This document shows, piece by piece, positions 29,239-37,849 of a stretch of DNA of 64,000 bases. Made by a program: the position numbers and the translations under genes. The notes under the pieces are model-generated. The model made no database searches and was not told where the DNA came from. It worked only from the letters and a program-made list of their open reading frames with translations. Position 1 is the first letter of the stretch, and every line of letters begins with the position of its first letter. This stretch comes from Oceanococcus sp964629015 (lineage in GTDB: Bacteria; Pseudomonadota; Gammaproteobacteria; Nevskiales; Oceanococcaceae). The stretch is from the NCBI GenBank assembly GCA_964629015.1, contig CAZVMN010000012.1, forward strand, positions 1 through 64,000, given 5' to 3'.

Positions 29239-29257
29239 GTCCCGAGCGATTCGGGAC
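29239..29257. promoter_or_regulatory. Inverted repeat between divergent FMO and AraC genes
   Basis: Perfect arms GTCCCGA (29239-29245) and TCGGGAC (29251-29257) with a 5-base spacer, lying inside the 84-base divergent intergenic region. It may be an operator or a short hairpin in the regulator leader. AraC proteins usually prefer direct repeats, so the binding protein is uncertain. Confidence 0.45.
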
Positions 29258-29279
29258 AGAACATGAACAAATCAGGACG

Positions 29280-30224
29280 ATGAGCAAGCCGACGGTTATT
29301 CGACGTTTCAGTCAGGCGCTGGTGGAGGCGGCCGAGCGCATGGGCATCGCCACGCCGGACCTGGTGTTCAACGATGACCGTATCCGTCTGGATGTGCATG
29401 ACGCGCTGTGGCAACAACTCTGTGATGCCAGTGATGATCCATTGATCGGTCTGCAGTTGAGCGCTCATCTGCAAGTTGGCCATCTGGACGTGGCGGGCTT
29501 GCTGCTGATGAGCTGCGAAACCCTGGGCGAAGCACTGGAGATGTACACCGAATACCACCCCATTGTCAGTCAAGGCGGCGAGGTCTGGTTTCATTTGGCC
29601 GACGGGCTGATGGCTCTGTGCTACACCGGTCACTATGAGATTTGCCGCGAAACGCGCAGTGAGATGTCGCTGGGCTATGCGATACACCTGGCCCGCTGGT
29701 GCACGGGAGGGCGATTTGAGCCGGACTCGGTCGAGTACCGGCACGCGGCCAGGGCTGATCCCGCGCGTTATCGCGAATTGCTGGGTTGCCCTGTGCGTTT
29801 CGAGGCCGACGAAGATCGCTTGTTGTTTCGCCCCGAAATGCTGGATCTGCCACTGATCCAGGCCAATCCGGCATTGCGTGATCAATTGCGTGGTTTGGCC
29901 GATCAGATGTTGTCACGTCTGGGCGAAAAGTCATTCGCTGTGAGCGTATCGGAGCTGGTCCAGCAACACCCTCAGGCGAGCAAAGATGAGATTGCCGGTC
30001 TGCTCGCGATCAGTGGTCGCCATTTGAGCCGAAAGTTGGCCGAGGAAGGGTTCTCCTTCAAGCATCTGCGCGACCGCGAATTGCAGGTGTTGGCCATGCG
30101 CGGATTGGAGCGTGGCGACAAGATTGCGGCGATTTCTCTGGAGCTCGGCTTTTCCGATGAGAGTGCCTTCAGCCGCAGCTTCCGTCGCTGGACCGGAATG
30201 TCGCCGTCGCGCTATCGGGCCTGA
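29280..30224 (+). CDS. AraC-family transcriptional regulator
   Basis: 314 residues. The N-terminal 180 residues match the arabinose-binding-type domain of OruR/ArgR-like AraC members (GLQLSAHLQVGHLDVAG, ETLGEALEMYTEYHP). Two helix-turn-helices form the C-terminus, with the second in IAAISLELGFSDESAFSRSF near 280-300 and the signature RRWTGMSPSRYR at the end. AGGA is unusually close to the ATG (2 bases). It is divergent from the FMO/epimerase operon and upstream of a TonB receptor on its own strand, both plausible targets. This subfamily often senses lipophilic or amino-acid-derived ligands. Confidence 0.9.
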   Translation: MSKPTVIRRFSQALVEAAERMGIATPDLVFNDDRIRLDVHDALWQQLCDASDDPLIGLQLSAHLQVGHLDVAGLLLMSCETLGEALEMYTEYHPIVSQGGEVWFHLADGLMALCYTGHYEICRETRSEMSLGYAIHLARWCTGGRFEPDSVEYRHAARADPARYRELLGCPVRFEADEDRLLFRPEMLDLPLIQANPALRDQLRGLADQMLSRLGEKSFAVSVSELVQQHPQASKDEIAGLLAISGRHLSRKLAEEGFSFKHLRDRELQVLAMRGLERGDKIAAISLELGFSDESAFSRSFRRWTGMSPSRYRA

Positions 30225-30385
30225 GTGCAGACACCATCGGCCGTGATCTGGTCCATTACGGTCAAGCGGTTGGCACGTAGGGTCATTGTGGTGGCTTTGG
30301 GCTTGCCGTAGCTTCAGGGTTTGCGGGAGCGGTCATCGGGCAGCGATGTCGGTGGCGTTGCCGCGCAATTGCTCGGGGGGAACCG

Positions 30386-32902
30386 ATGCGGTCCAGGAAA
30401 CGGTGGGGCGCCGTACTGTTTGTGATGTTGATGATGCCGTTGGCGGCGTTGGCTCAGGACGAGCTGGATGCGCTTTTTGGTCCGCCGCCGCAAAGTCCGT
30501 CGGGTGATATCCCGGTTACTGACGATAGCGCTGACAGCGGCTCAGCAGATGAGGCGCCGCTGCCGACCATTCCTGTGTCGCAGCCCGCGGAGCAGCCGCC
30601 AGTGCGTCAGCCGCGCCGCAGCATCGAGGAAATCATCGTCACCGCGCAGAAGACCGAGCAGAGTCTGAGCGATGTGCCGGTCTCGGTCACCGCGTTGCAG
30701 GGCGATTTTCTCAAGAACAACAATGTCGGCAACCTGACGGAAGCTTCGACCTACGTGCCCAATGTGCGTGTCGAATCCACCAGTCCAAGTTCGCCGCAGG
30801 TGTTTATCCGCGGCTTCGGCACCAATACGTTCAACCCCAGCTTTGAGCCGTCTGTCGGTTTGGTCCAGGACGAGGTTTTCTACGCCCGCGGGGCGTACTT
30901 CACAGAGTCAATGTTCGATCTGGAGCGCATCGAAGTGTTGCGGGGGCCGCAAGGCACTTTGTTTGGCAAGAACACCATCGCCGGGGTGTTCAACATCGTG
31001 ACCCGTGGCGCGCCGGATCAGGGGGTCGAAGCCGATCTCAGTTACACCCGCAATGAATGGGCCGATGACCGGTTTGAGGCGGGTTTGGGCGCACGCCTCG
31101 GCGAAAACTGGGGCATGCGCCTGGCGCTGCTTGAAGACCATCGTCATGGTCGGCTCTACAACAGCCTTATCGAGCGCTACGAAGATACGCTGGAGCAGTC
31201 GGCACAACGTTTGCGTTTCGACTATGACGGCGATGCCGGGTTGCAGCTGGGGCTGGTCGCCCAACGCTCCGAGTCGCAGGTTCACTTTTGGCCGCGCCAG
31301 CTTTACGTGCTTGACGACGACACCCGCAACTACCTGCAAAACTTTGATCCGCAGGTGGAAGACAACCCGCACGACTTCCAGACCAGCTTTGATTATCCGG
31401 GTTACATGAACAAGGATTCCTGGAGCGCGGCAGCCCACGCCGGTCTGGATCTGGGGGCGGTGGGTGGTCTGAACAATTTGAACACCACGTTGGTGTTGGG
31501 CGTGTCCAATCTGCACGTCGATCAGTATCAGGATCTGGACACCTCGCCGGCGGACTTGTTGCGCCTGTATGGCGACACTGAGGACTACGAGCAGTATTCG
31601 GCGGAATGGCGTTTCAGTGGACAAGGCGCGGCGCCCTGGGGTGAGAGCATCGAATTTGTCGCCGGTCTGTATGCCATGCAGACCGACTACCACATCATTA
31701 CCGGCATTGAGGCTGGCGATGATCTGGCGTCCTACGCGCTGTCCAATGACGGACTGCAGCTGCTCACCAGCGGCGCCATTGCCGGCATTCCGTTTGGCGG
31801 CTTGGGCGTGCTGACCGGAGCCTTGGCGCCGCTGTTGGGTCCGTTGGTTGGCGGGGTGATTGGTGAAGACCGCTATGAGTATGACTTTACCCAAAGCGTG
31901 CGGACCTACGCCGCGTTCGGTCAGTTGACCTGGCACCTGAATGAGCGGTGGTCGGTCACGCCGGGGTTGCGCATCAACCGGGAGGTCAAAGACATCAACG
32001 CGCATGGCGAAAGCCAATGCATTACCAAACCGTTGACCCAGCAATGCATCGTGCAGTTGCTGGTCAATGGCGAGGATTACACCGAAAACATCGAACGTGA
32101 GGAAGGCAACCTCTCGCCCAAGCTGTCCGTGATGTACCGCTACGATGACGATCTGCGCGTCTTCGCCAATTGGTCTCGCGGTTACAAAAGCGGTGGGGCC
32201 AATGCCATTTCCTTCACCGGCGGTGATCTGGAGTACGAGCCGGAAACCGCAACGGCCTGGGAGTTGGGTATCAAGAGCCACTGGTTCCAACGCAGTTTGA
32301 GCGTGAATGCGACGCTCTACCGTATGGAGTTCGATGACCTGCAGGTGCTGGCCTTCAACAGTGTGTTCTTTGATGTGACCAATGCCGCTTCCGCCTACTC
32401 GCAGGGCTTGGAGCTGGATGCCTATTGGTTGACGCCCTATCAGCCACTGAGCATTGCGGCCTCGGTGGGTTGGCTGGATGCGCGTTATGACCGCTACGCC
32501 GATGCGCCCGCGCCAGTCTCTGAAGGCGTCAATGCACAGCAGGATTTGAGCGGGAAAACCTTGGCGTTTGCCCCGCGCACGGCCGCCACATTGAGCCCAA
32601 CTTTGGAGTACACCGTGGGTCGCTATGACCTGACTTTGGGATTGAATGCGCGCTATCAGGCGGAACAGTTCACCGACACCGATCTGGATCCGGCGACGCG
32701 TGTGCCGGCCCATGTGGTCTACTCAGCACACCTGCGCGTGGTGCCGGCTTCCAATCGCTGGAGCATCACCCTGGGGGGCAAGAACCTGACTGACAAACGG
32801 GTGCTCAATCAGGCGATTGATTCGGCCTTGTTCCCGGGCACATTTCTGGCCAATCAGCAGCCGGGACGCACGCTCTACGGCAAGTTCAGCTTGCAGTGGT
32901 AA
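30386..32902 (+). CDS. TonB-dependent outer-membrane receptor with Pro-rich N-terminal extension
   Basis: 838 residues. Signal peptide of about 23 (PLAALA|QDE), then a Pro/Asp-rich linker of about 60 residues before the TonB-box-like IEEIIVTAQK. The plug domain runs to about 200 (QVFIRGFGTN, ERIEVLRGPQGTLFGKNTIA), and the barrel ends in the aromatic SLQW. GGGGGGAA (about 30374-30381) is the ribosome site. The family moves large or scarce solutes such as iron chelates, vitamins, oligosaccharides or lipids across the outer membrane with TonB energy. The Pro-rich linker, which would span periplasm, is unusual in length. The neighbours suggest uptake of an organic substrate rather than iron, by inference. 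Confidence 0.93.
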   Translation: MRSRKRWGAVLFVMLMMPLAALAQDELDALFGPPPQSPSGDIPVTDDSADSGSADEAPLPTIPVSQPAEQPPVRQPRRSIEEIIVTAQKTEQSLSDVPVSVTALQGDFLKNNNVGNLTEASTYVPNVRVESTSPSSPQVFIRGFGTNTFNPSFEPSVGLVQDEVFYARGAYFTESMFDLERIEVLRGPQGTLFGKNTIAGVFNIVTRGAPDQGVEADLSYTRNEWADDRFEAGLGARLGENWGMRLALLEDHRHGRLYNSLIERYEDTLEQSAQRLRFDYDGDAGLQLGLVAQRSESQVHFWPRQLYVLDDDTRNYLQNFDPQVEDNPHDFQTSFDYPGYMNKDSWSAAAHAGLDLGAVGGLNNLNTTLVLGVSNLHVDQYQDLDTSPADLLRLYGDTEDYEQYSAEWRFSGQGAAPWGESIEFVAGLYAMQTDYHIITGIEAGDDLASYALSNDGLQLLTSGAIAGIPFGGLGVLTGALAPLLGPLVGGVIGEDRYEYDFTQSVRTYAAFGQLTWHLNERWSVTPGLRINREVKDINAHGESQCITKPLTQQCIVQLLVNGEDYTENIEREEGNLSPKLSVMYRYDDDLRVFANWSRGYKSGGANAISFTGGDLEYEPETATAWELGIKSHWFQRSLSVNATLYRMEFDDLQVLAFNSVFFDVTNAASAYSQGLELDAYWLTPYQPLSIAASVGWLDARYDRYADAPAPVSEGVNAQQDLSGKTLAFAPRTAATLSPTLEYTVGRYDLTLGLNARYQAEQFTDTDLDPATRVPAHVVYSAHLRVVPASNRWSITLGGKNLTDKRVLNQAIDSALFPGTFLANQQPGRTLYGKFSLQW

Positions 32903-34053
32903 CACAGACACCCAGCGCTGTGAGCGTGGTGCTGGTCTTGCAGCTGGTGTTTTTGTTTGGTGTGCCGGCCGCACTGATGTGGGCGGAATCGCGGGTGCGC
33001 ATTGTGGCCACCATCAGCCCGGTGGTGTTGTGCTACGCCATCGGCATTCTTGCTGCTCAGAGCCCCGGTGTCGGATTCGCACCGGAGGTTGCCGGCGCCA
33101 TCATTGCCGCCAGTGTGCTGATTGCGGTGCCTTTGCTGCTGTTTCCCGCCGATCTGAGGCACTGGCTGCGTCTGGCACGCTCCACCGTGCTGTCTTTCGC
33201 GTTGGCGGTCGTCGCCGTGTGCGTAAGCGCGGTATTGGTGTTCTTTGTGCTCGGGCCGTATCTGCCGGTGGCGGCCGATGTATCGGGCATGCTCACCGGG
33301 CTTTATACCGGCGGCACACCGAACATGAATGCCGTGGCCTTGGCCCGTGATGTCGATGAAAGCACCTTCGTCTTGCTCAACGGGGCCGACGTGATCCTGG
33401 GCAGCGCCTATCTGTTGTTTCTGATGACTCTGGCCAAACCCTTGCTATCGCGTGTGCTGCCGGCGTTTCAGAGTGATTCGTCACAGGCCGTATCGCCCGA
33501 GGCAGAGCCGCAAACGCGCGCTTGGTGGCCCGGTGGCTTGCTCGCCGTGCTGTTGTCGCTGGCGCTCATTGGTATTGCTGCCGGATTGTCGTGGCTACTG
33601 CTGGGGTATCTGTCCGAGGCGGCCTTGATTCTGGGGATTACCACGCTGGCGATCGCCTGCACGCTGTCGGCCCGCGTCAGGCAACTGCCGCGCAGCTATG
33701 AAACCGGTCAATACCTGTTGCTGGTGTTCTGCATCACCATTGGTACTCAAGCCAACATGGCGCACATGCTCCAGGCCGGTTCTTTTGTGCTGCTGTACAG
33801 CGCCTGCGTGCTGGTGTGCTCGGTTGTGCTGCATCTGCTCAGCGCGCGCTTCTTCAAGATCGATGTGGACACCGCCATCATCACATCGACCGCGGCGATC
33901 TATGGCCCGCCCTTCGTCGGGCCGATTGCCAAAGTGCTGGGCAATCGCGAAGTCGTGGTCTCGGGCATGACCGCCGGCGTGTGTGGGCTGGCGCTGGGCA
34001 ATTATCTGGGCTTGGCGATTGCCAGCGCGTTGAATTGGCTTGCCGCGTCGTAA
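32896..34053 (+). CDS. DUF819-family membrane protein, probable transporter
   Basis: 385 residues from GTG 32896, which overlaps the receptor stop by 7 bases. About ten hydrophobic helices run the whole length, with the paired motifs GMLTGLYTGGTPNMNAVAL and STAAIYGPPFVGPIAKVLGN typical of DUF819 (YjcL-type) proteins. That family resembles secondary carboxylate or amino acid carriers, but its substrate is unknown. Coupling to a TonB receptor suggests the two act in series, outer then inner membrane, on one compound. Alternative GTG starts lie within the first 12 codons. Confidence 0.82.
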   Translation: MVTQTPSAVSVVLVLQLVFLFGVPAALMWAESRVRIVATISPVVLCYAIGILAAQSPGVGFAPEVAGAIIAASVLIAVPLLLFPADLRHWLRLARSTVLSFALAVVAVCVSAVLVFFVLGPYLPVAADVSGMLTGLYTGGTPNMNAVALARDVDESTFVLLNGADVILGSAYLLFLMTLAKPLLSRVLPAFQSDSSQAVSPEAEPQTRAWWPGGLLAVLLSLALIGIAAGLSWLLLGYLSEAALILGITTLAIACTLSARVRQLPRSYETGQYLLLVFCITIGTQANMAHMLQAGSFVLLYSACVLVCSVVLHLLSARFFKIDVDTAIITSTAAIYGPPFVGPIAKVLGNREVVVSGMTAGVCGLALGNYLGLAIASALNWLAAS

Positions 34054-34114
34054 GCGGCGGCTATGGCCACCCTGTGGGTGAACCTGAGCCCCGATCAAAC
34101 GTCTGATTGGAACT

Positions 34115-34921
34115 ATGCTCAGCCTCAATATCGGGCCTTTGGCCTTGTCCACACCTCATGCCTTGTTGTTGCTGAGCGCGATCGTTGCCTGGCTGCTTGG
34201 CAGTCTTGTTGGGCGGCGCCGCAAGGTTTCAGTGGGCAGCGCATTGGCGGATATTTTTCTTGCCGCCATGCTCAGCGCCCGCATCGGTTTCGTCCTGCTT
34301 TACTTCGAGCATTACCGCAGCAATCTGTGGGGGGTGCTGGATATTCGGGATGGCGGATTCAGCGCATGGGCGGCGCTTGCCGGTGGTTTGGCCTGTGCGG
34401 GATATCATCTGTGGCGTTACCCCAAGCGCCGCGGTCCGCTGGGTGCAGGTTTACTCGCCGGTGCCATGGTCTGGGGGGTGAGCAGCGTGTGGGTTGCACA
34501 GATGTCCACGCCGGCGAATGCGCTGATGGACGAGCAGGTCACCTTGCTCGACGGCTCGGCCACCACTTTGCGTGAGCTGGCGGGAGGACGCCCTTTGGTG
34601 CTGAACCTGTGGGCCACCTGGTGCCCGCCGTGCGTGCGCGAAATGCCGGTGCTGGAGGCCGCGCAAGTGCAACATCCGGGCGTGGCTTTCGTGTTTGCAA
34701 ATCAGGCTGAAGACGCCATGACCGTGACCGCTTTTCTTACGGCCCGCTCGCTGGACTTGGAGTATGTGGCGCTCGACCCGACCGCACGCCTGGGGCCAAT
34801 GGTTGGCAGCCAAGGGTTACCAACCACCTTGTTCTTCGACGCCCAAGGGCATCAGGTGGATGCCCATTTTGGTGGTTTGTCGCATGCGTCTTTAGCCCAA
34901 CGCATGCGCCATTTCCGCTAG
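34115..34921 (+). CDS. Lgt-like membrane domain fused to TlpA-type thioredoxin
   Basis: 268 residues. Residues 1-130 form about four membrane helices with SARIGFVLLYFEHY and LDIRDGGFSAWAALAGG, which resemble the GARLGYVLFY and GGMSFHGGLLG regions of prolipoprotein diacylglyceryl transferase. The later Lgt segments are absent, so diacylglyceryl transfer is unlikely. Residues 140-268 are a thioredoxin fold with active site WATWCPPC (Cys170, Cys173) and the cis-Pro segment QGLPTT. The thioredoxin domain should face the periplasm as a thiol:disulfide reductase. The gene follows the DUF819 gene by 61 bases on the same strand. Confidence 0.85.
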   Translation: MLSLNIGPLALSTPHALLLLSAIVAWLLGSLVGRRRKVSVGSALADIFLAAMLSARIGFVLLYFEHYRSNLWGVLDIRDGGFSAWAALAGGLACAGYHLWRYPKRRGPLGAGLLAGAMVWGVSSVWVAQMSTPANALMDEQVTLLDGSATTLRELAGGRPLVLNLWATWCPPCVREMPVLEAAQVQHPGVAFVFANQAEDAMTVTAFLTARSLDLEYVALDPTARLGPMVGSQGLPTTLFFDAQGHQVDAHFGGLSHASLAQRMRHFR

Positions 34922-34932
34922 CGCGCGTCGAG

Positions 34933-37053
34933 TTACGGCGCGTTCAGGCCGCGTTTTTCCAGCAGCGGTTCGATGCTGGGTTTGCGTCCACGGAACAACT
35001 CAAACAGCACCATGGCATCTTCGCTGCCGCCGCGTGACAACAGATTCTCGCGGAACCAGTCGCCGTTGATGCGTTTGAGGCCACCATGTTCCTTGAACCA
35101 TTTCACGGTTTCGGCATCCAGCACTTCGGACCAGATGTAAGAGTAGTAGCCGGCCGAGTAGCCACCGGCAAAAATGTGCGAGAAGTAGGCGCTGCGATAT
35201 CGGGTCGGCACGGTGTCGAGCAGAATGCCAGCGCGCTTGAGTGCGGCCTTTTCAAATTTTTCCACATCACTGGGAATTTGATTCGGGCCGAGTTGGTGCC
35301 AGGTCTGATCGAGCAGGGATGCGGCCAAGTATTCGGTTGTGGCGTAACCCTGATTGAATTTCTTCGCCGCCAGGAAGCGCTCCACCAACTCTTGCGGCAT
35401 GGGTTCACCGGTCTCGTAATGGCGCGCATAGCGTTGCAGCACCTCCGGCCATACCGCCCACATTTCATGCACTTGCGAGGGGAATTCGACGAAATCGCGG
35501 GGCACGCTGGTGCCCGAGAACATCGGGTAAGTCACGTTCGAGAACAAGCCGTGCAAGGCGTGGCCGAACTCGTGGAACATGGTGGTGACTTCATCAAAGG
35601 TGAGCAGGACCGGCTCGCCTGCGGGCGGTTTGGTGATGTTGAGATGGTTGCCGACCACCGGTTTGGCATCGAGCAGATGGTTTTGCGGCACGTAGGCATT
35701 CATCCACGCCCCGCCGCGTTTGCTGTCGCGCGCATAGGGGTCGAACAGGAACAGCCCGAGCGCCGATCCGTCAGCGTTGAAAACCTCCCACACGGTGACA
35801 TCCGGATGGTAGGTCGGCAGATCTTTGCGCGGTTTGAAGCTCAAGCCGTAGAGCGCTTCGGCCATGTAGAACACGCCATCGTGCAGCACCCGATTCAGTT
35901 CCAGGTAGGGGCGCATCTGGCTTTCGTCGAAGGCATAACGCTGCTGGCGCAGCTTCTCGGCGTAGTACGGCCAGTCGGCAGCGCTCAACATGAAGGCGCC
36001 CATCTCCGCGTCGATCAGCTCTTGCAGATCGCGGGCTTCGGTACGTGCGTTGGCCACAGCTTTGGGCGCGAGCTTGGCGAGCAGATCGTTGACCGCCTCG
36101 GTGGTTTGCGCGGTGGAGTCCTCCAGCACGTAGGCAGCATGGTTGGGGTAGCCCATCAAGCGCGCGCGCTCGGCGCGCAGACGCACCATTTCCAGAATGA
36201 GCGCCTGATTGTCGTAATCGTTCTCACGCAGACCTCGTGCCAGAGACGCCTGCATGATCTGCTCGCGCACTTGGCGATTTTTCAGCACTTTCAGCGCCGG
36301 CTGAGAGCTGGTATTGAGCAATTTGATCGCGAACTCACCGTCACGGTCTGCGTCGCTGGCAATGCGCGCGGCGGATTCTATTTGCGCCGGGCTGTAGCCG
36401 GCCAGAAGTTCGGCGTTGTCGACGAAGACAGTCGATGCGTTGCGCTCTTTGAGCACGTTCTGGACAAACTGCGTCACGAGACTGGAGAGGCGCTCATTGA
36501 TCGCGCTGATGCGGGTTTTCTCGCTTTCGCTCAGCAGTGCCCCGGCGCGCACGAAATTTTGATGGTAGCGCTCGACCAGACGCAGCTGCTCGGGGTTGAG
36601 ACCCAGAGTGTCACGGCTCTGGTAGATCGCATCGATGCGCGCGAACAGTTGCGGGTTGAGCAGGATCTTGTCCTCGTGGGCCGCCATTTTCGGCGCCACG
36701 GCAGTTTGCACCTCGTTCAGCGTGTCGTTGGTGTGCGCGCCAACCAGGCCGAAGAAAATGTAAGCCGTGCGCAGCAGATCCTGACCGGAACGCTCCAGCG
36801 CGACAATGGTGTTTTCAAAGCTTGGCGTCGCGTCTTGGTTGGCGATGGCGTCCACTTGTGACAGATGCGCAGCCGCCGCGGTCTCAAACGCTGGAAGAAA
36901 GTGCTCGGGCTTGATCAGGTCGAACCGCGGGTACTGGTAATCCAGCGTACTGGCACTCAGCAGCGGATTGGCGTCGGAGGGCATGTCAGTGGGCAGCAAT
37001 GCGCAAGCGTTCAGCCCCAGGCTGCTGGCAGCCAGTATCGCGATACGTTTCAT
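34933..37053 (-). CDS. M3-family zinc metallopeptidase (Dcp/OpdA-like), predicted lipoprotein
   Basis: 706 residues from ATG 37053, with GAGGTG upstream. The zinc site is HEFGH at 494-498 with a downstream Glu in the same domain. The length and the sequence FDPYARDSKRGGAWM match peptidyl-dipeptidase Dcp and oligopeptidase A. The N-terminus has a lipobox-like LNAC (Cys17), so unlike cytosolic OpdA this copy is probably exported and lipidated. It would trim short peptides in the envelope. The gene converges with the thioredoxin fusion gene and has no obvious operon partner. Confidence 0.9.
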   Translation of the reverse strand: MKRIAILAASSLGLNACALLPTDMPSDANPLLSASTLDYQYPRFDLIKPEHFLPAFETAAAAHLSQVDAIANQDATPSFENTIVALERSGQDLLRTAYIFFGLVGAHTNDTLNEVQTAVAPKMAAHEDKILLNPQLFARIDAIYQSRDTLGLNPEQLRLVERYHQNFVRAGALLSESEKTRISAINERLSSLVTQFVQNVLKERNASTVFVDNAELLAGYSPAQIESAARIASDADRDGEFAIKLLNTSSQPALKVLKNRQVREQIMQASLARGLRENDYDNQALILEMVRLRAERARLMGYPNHAAYVLEDSTAQTTEAVNDLLAKLAPKAVANARTEARDLQELIDAEMGAFMLSAADWPYYAEKLRQQRYAFDESQMRPYLELNRVLHDGVFYMAEALYGLSFKPRKDLPTYHPDVTVWEVFNADGSALGLFLFDPYARDSKRGGAWMNAYVPQNHLLDAKPVVGNHLNITKPPAGEPVLLTFDEVTTMFHEFGHALHGLFSNVTYPMFSGTSVPRDFVEFPSQVHEMWAVWPEVLQRYARHYETGEPMPQELVERFLAAKKFNQGYATTEYLAASLLDQTWHQLGPNQIPSDVEKFEKAALKRAGILLDTVPTRYRSAYFSHIFAGGYSAGYYSYIWSEVLDAETVKWFKEHGGLKRINGDWFRENLLSRGGSEDAMVLFELFRGRKPSIEPLLEKRGLNAP

Positions 37054-37147
37054 CAAACACCTCTGTGGTCAGAGCGTGAGCTTGCCCCGACCGATTATTC
37101 AAAAGAACAAATATACAGAAATGTTTGTTGGTACTGCGAGTGGCAGC

Positions 37148-37714
37148 TTAGCGGGCTGCCGTTTGCTCCGTGAGCGCAGCCTCGATGGCTTTGATGAGCT
37201 CGTCGTCGTCCGGTTTGGTCCGCGGTCCGAAGTCAGTGACCTGACCGCCAACGATCAGATACTTGTGAAAGTTCCAACGCGGTTTGCGGGTTTGCTCGGC
37301 CAATCGCTGAAACAGCGGATGGGCGTTTTTCCCTTTCACATCGATGCGCGTGAACATCGGGAAGGTCACCCCGTAGTTGCGGTAGCAAATCTCGGCGGTC
37401 TTTTCCGCATCGTCATATTCCTGGCCGAGAAAATTGTCGGACGGGAAGCCGAGGATGGTCAGGCCTTGTTCATGAAAACGCTTGTACAGTGTTTCCAGAC
37501 CTTCAAACTGCGGGGTCAGCCCACACTTCGAGGCGGTGTTGACCACCAGCACCGCTTTGCCTTCGAACCAGTCGCACAGGGGTTTGTCTTTACCGCCGCC
37601 CATGAGTAGGCCCGGCGAATCCAGACCGGTACAAATCGCGTTTTGATCAGCCGTTGCTGACGGTGGCGCAATCCAAAATAAGGCTGCAAGCGTGAATCCG
37701 AGTATCTTCCACAT
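37148..37714 (-). CDS. Glutathione peroxidase family protein, exported
   Basis: 188 residues. Signal peptide of 22 (PPSATA|DQ), so it acts in the periplasm. The peroxidatic Cys64 lies in NTASKCGLTPQF, followed by LGFPSDNFLGQE and the Trp in RWNFHKYLI. The usual Gln of FPCNQF is replaced, as in some bacterial members. It reduces hydrogen or lipid peroxides, probably with thioredoxin-like donors because the periplasm holds little reductant of its own; the TlpA fusion nearby is a candidate partner (inference). AAGGA precedes the ATG by about 8 bases. Confidence 0.92.
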   Translation of the reverse strand: MWKILGFTLAALFWIAPPSATADQNAICTGLDSPGLLMGGGKDKPLCDWFEGKAVLVVNTASKCGLTPQFEGLETLYKRFHEQGLTILGFPSDNFLGQEYDDAEKTAEICYRNYGVTFPMFTRIDVKGKNAHPLFQRLAEQTRKPRWNFHKYLIVGGQVTDFGPRTKPDDDELIKAIEAALTEQTAAR

Positions 37715-37849
37715 GGTTCAATCCTTCGCTGATGTCACTCATCTTACGCGCCTGGATGAAAATCAGATGCCGAATGGGGTTGCTTTGAACGCAAGATTAG
37801 CCTGTAAGAGCCGGTCTTGGCGTTTATCAATCGCAGGAGATTTCGCTAG

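Noticed and set aside
28890..29885. N-terminal extension of the flavin monooxygenase reading into the AraC gene
   Set aside because: The FAD motif GAGPTG near ATG 29195 marks the natural N-terminus; the extension is antisense to the regulator.
30908..32713. 601-codon open frame on the minus strand inside the TonB receptor gene
   Set aside because: Antisense shadow of a well-supported coding region; Gln/Arg/His-rich composition with no domains, typical of high-GC codon mirroring.
35086..36861. 591-codon plus-strand frame opposite the M3 peptidase
   Set aside because: Opposite strand of a complete peptidase with HEFGH; no recognisable motifs of its own.
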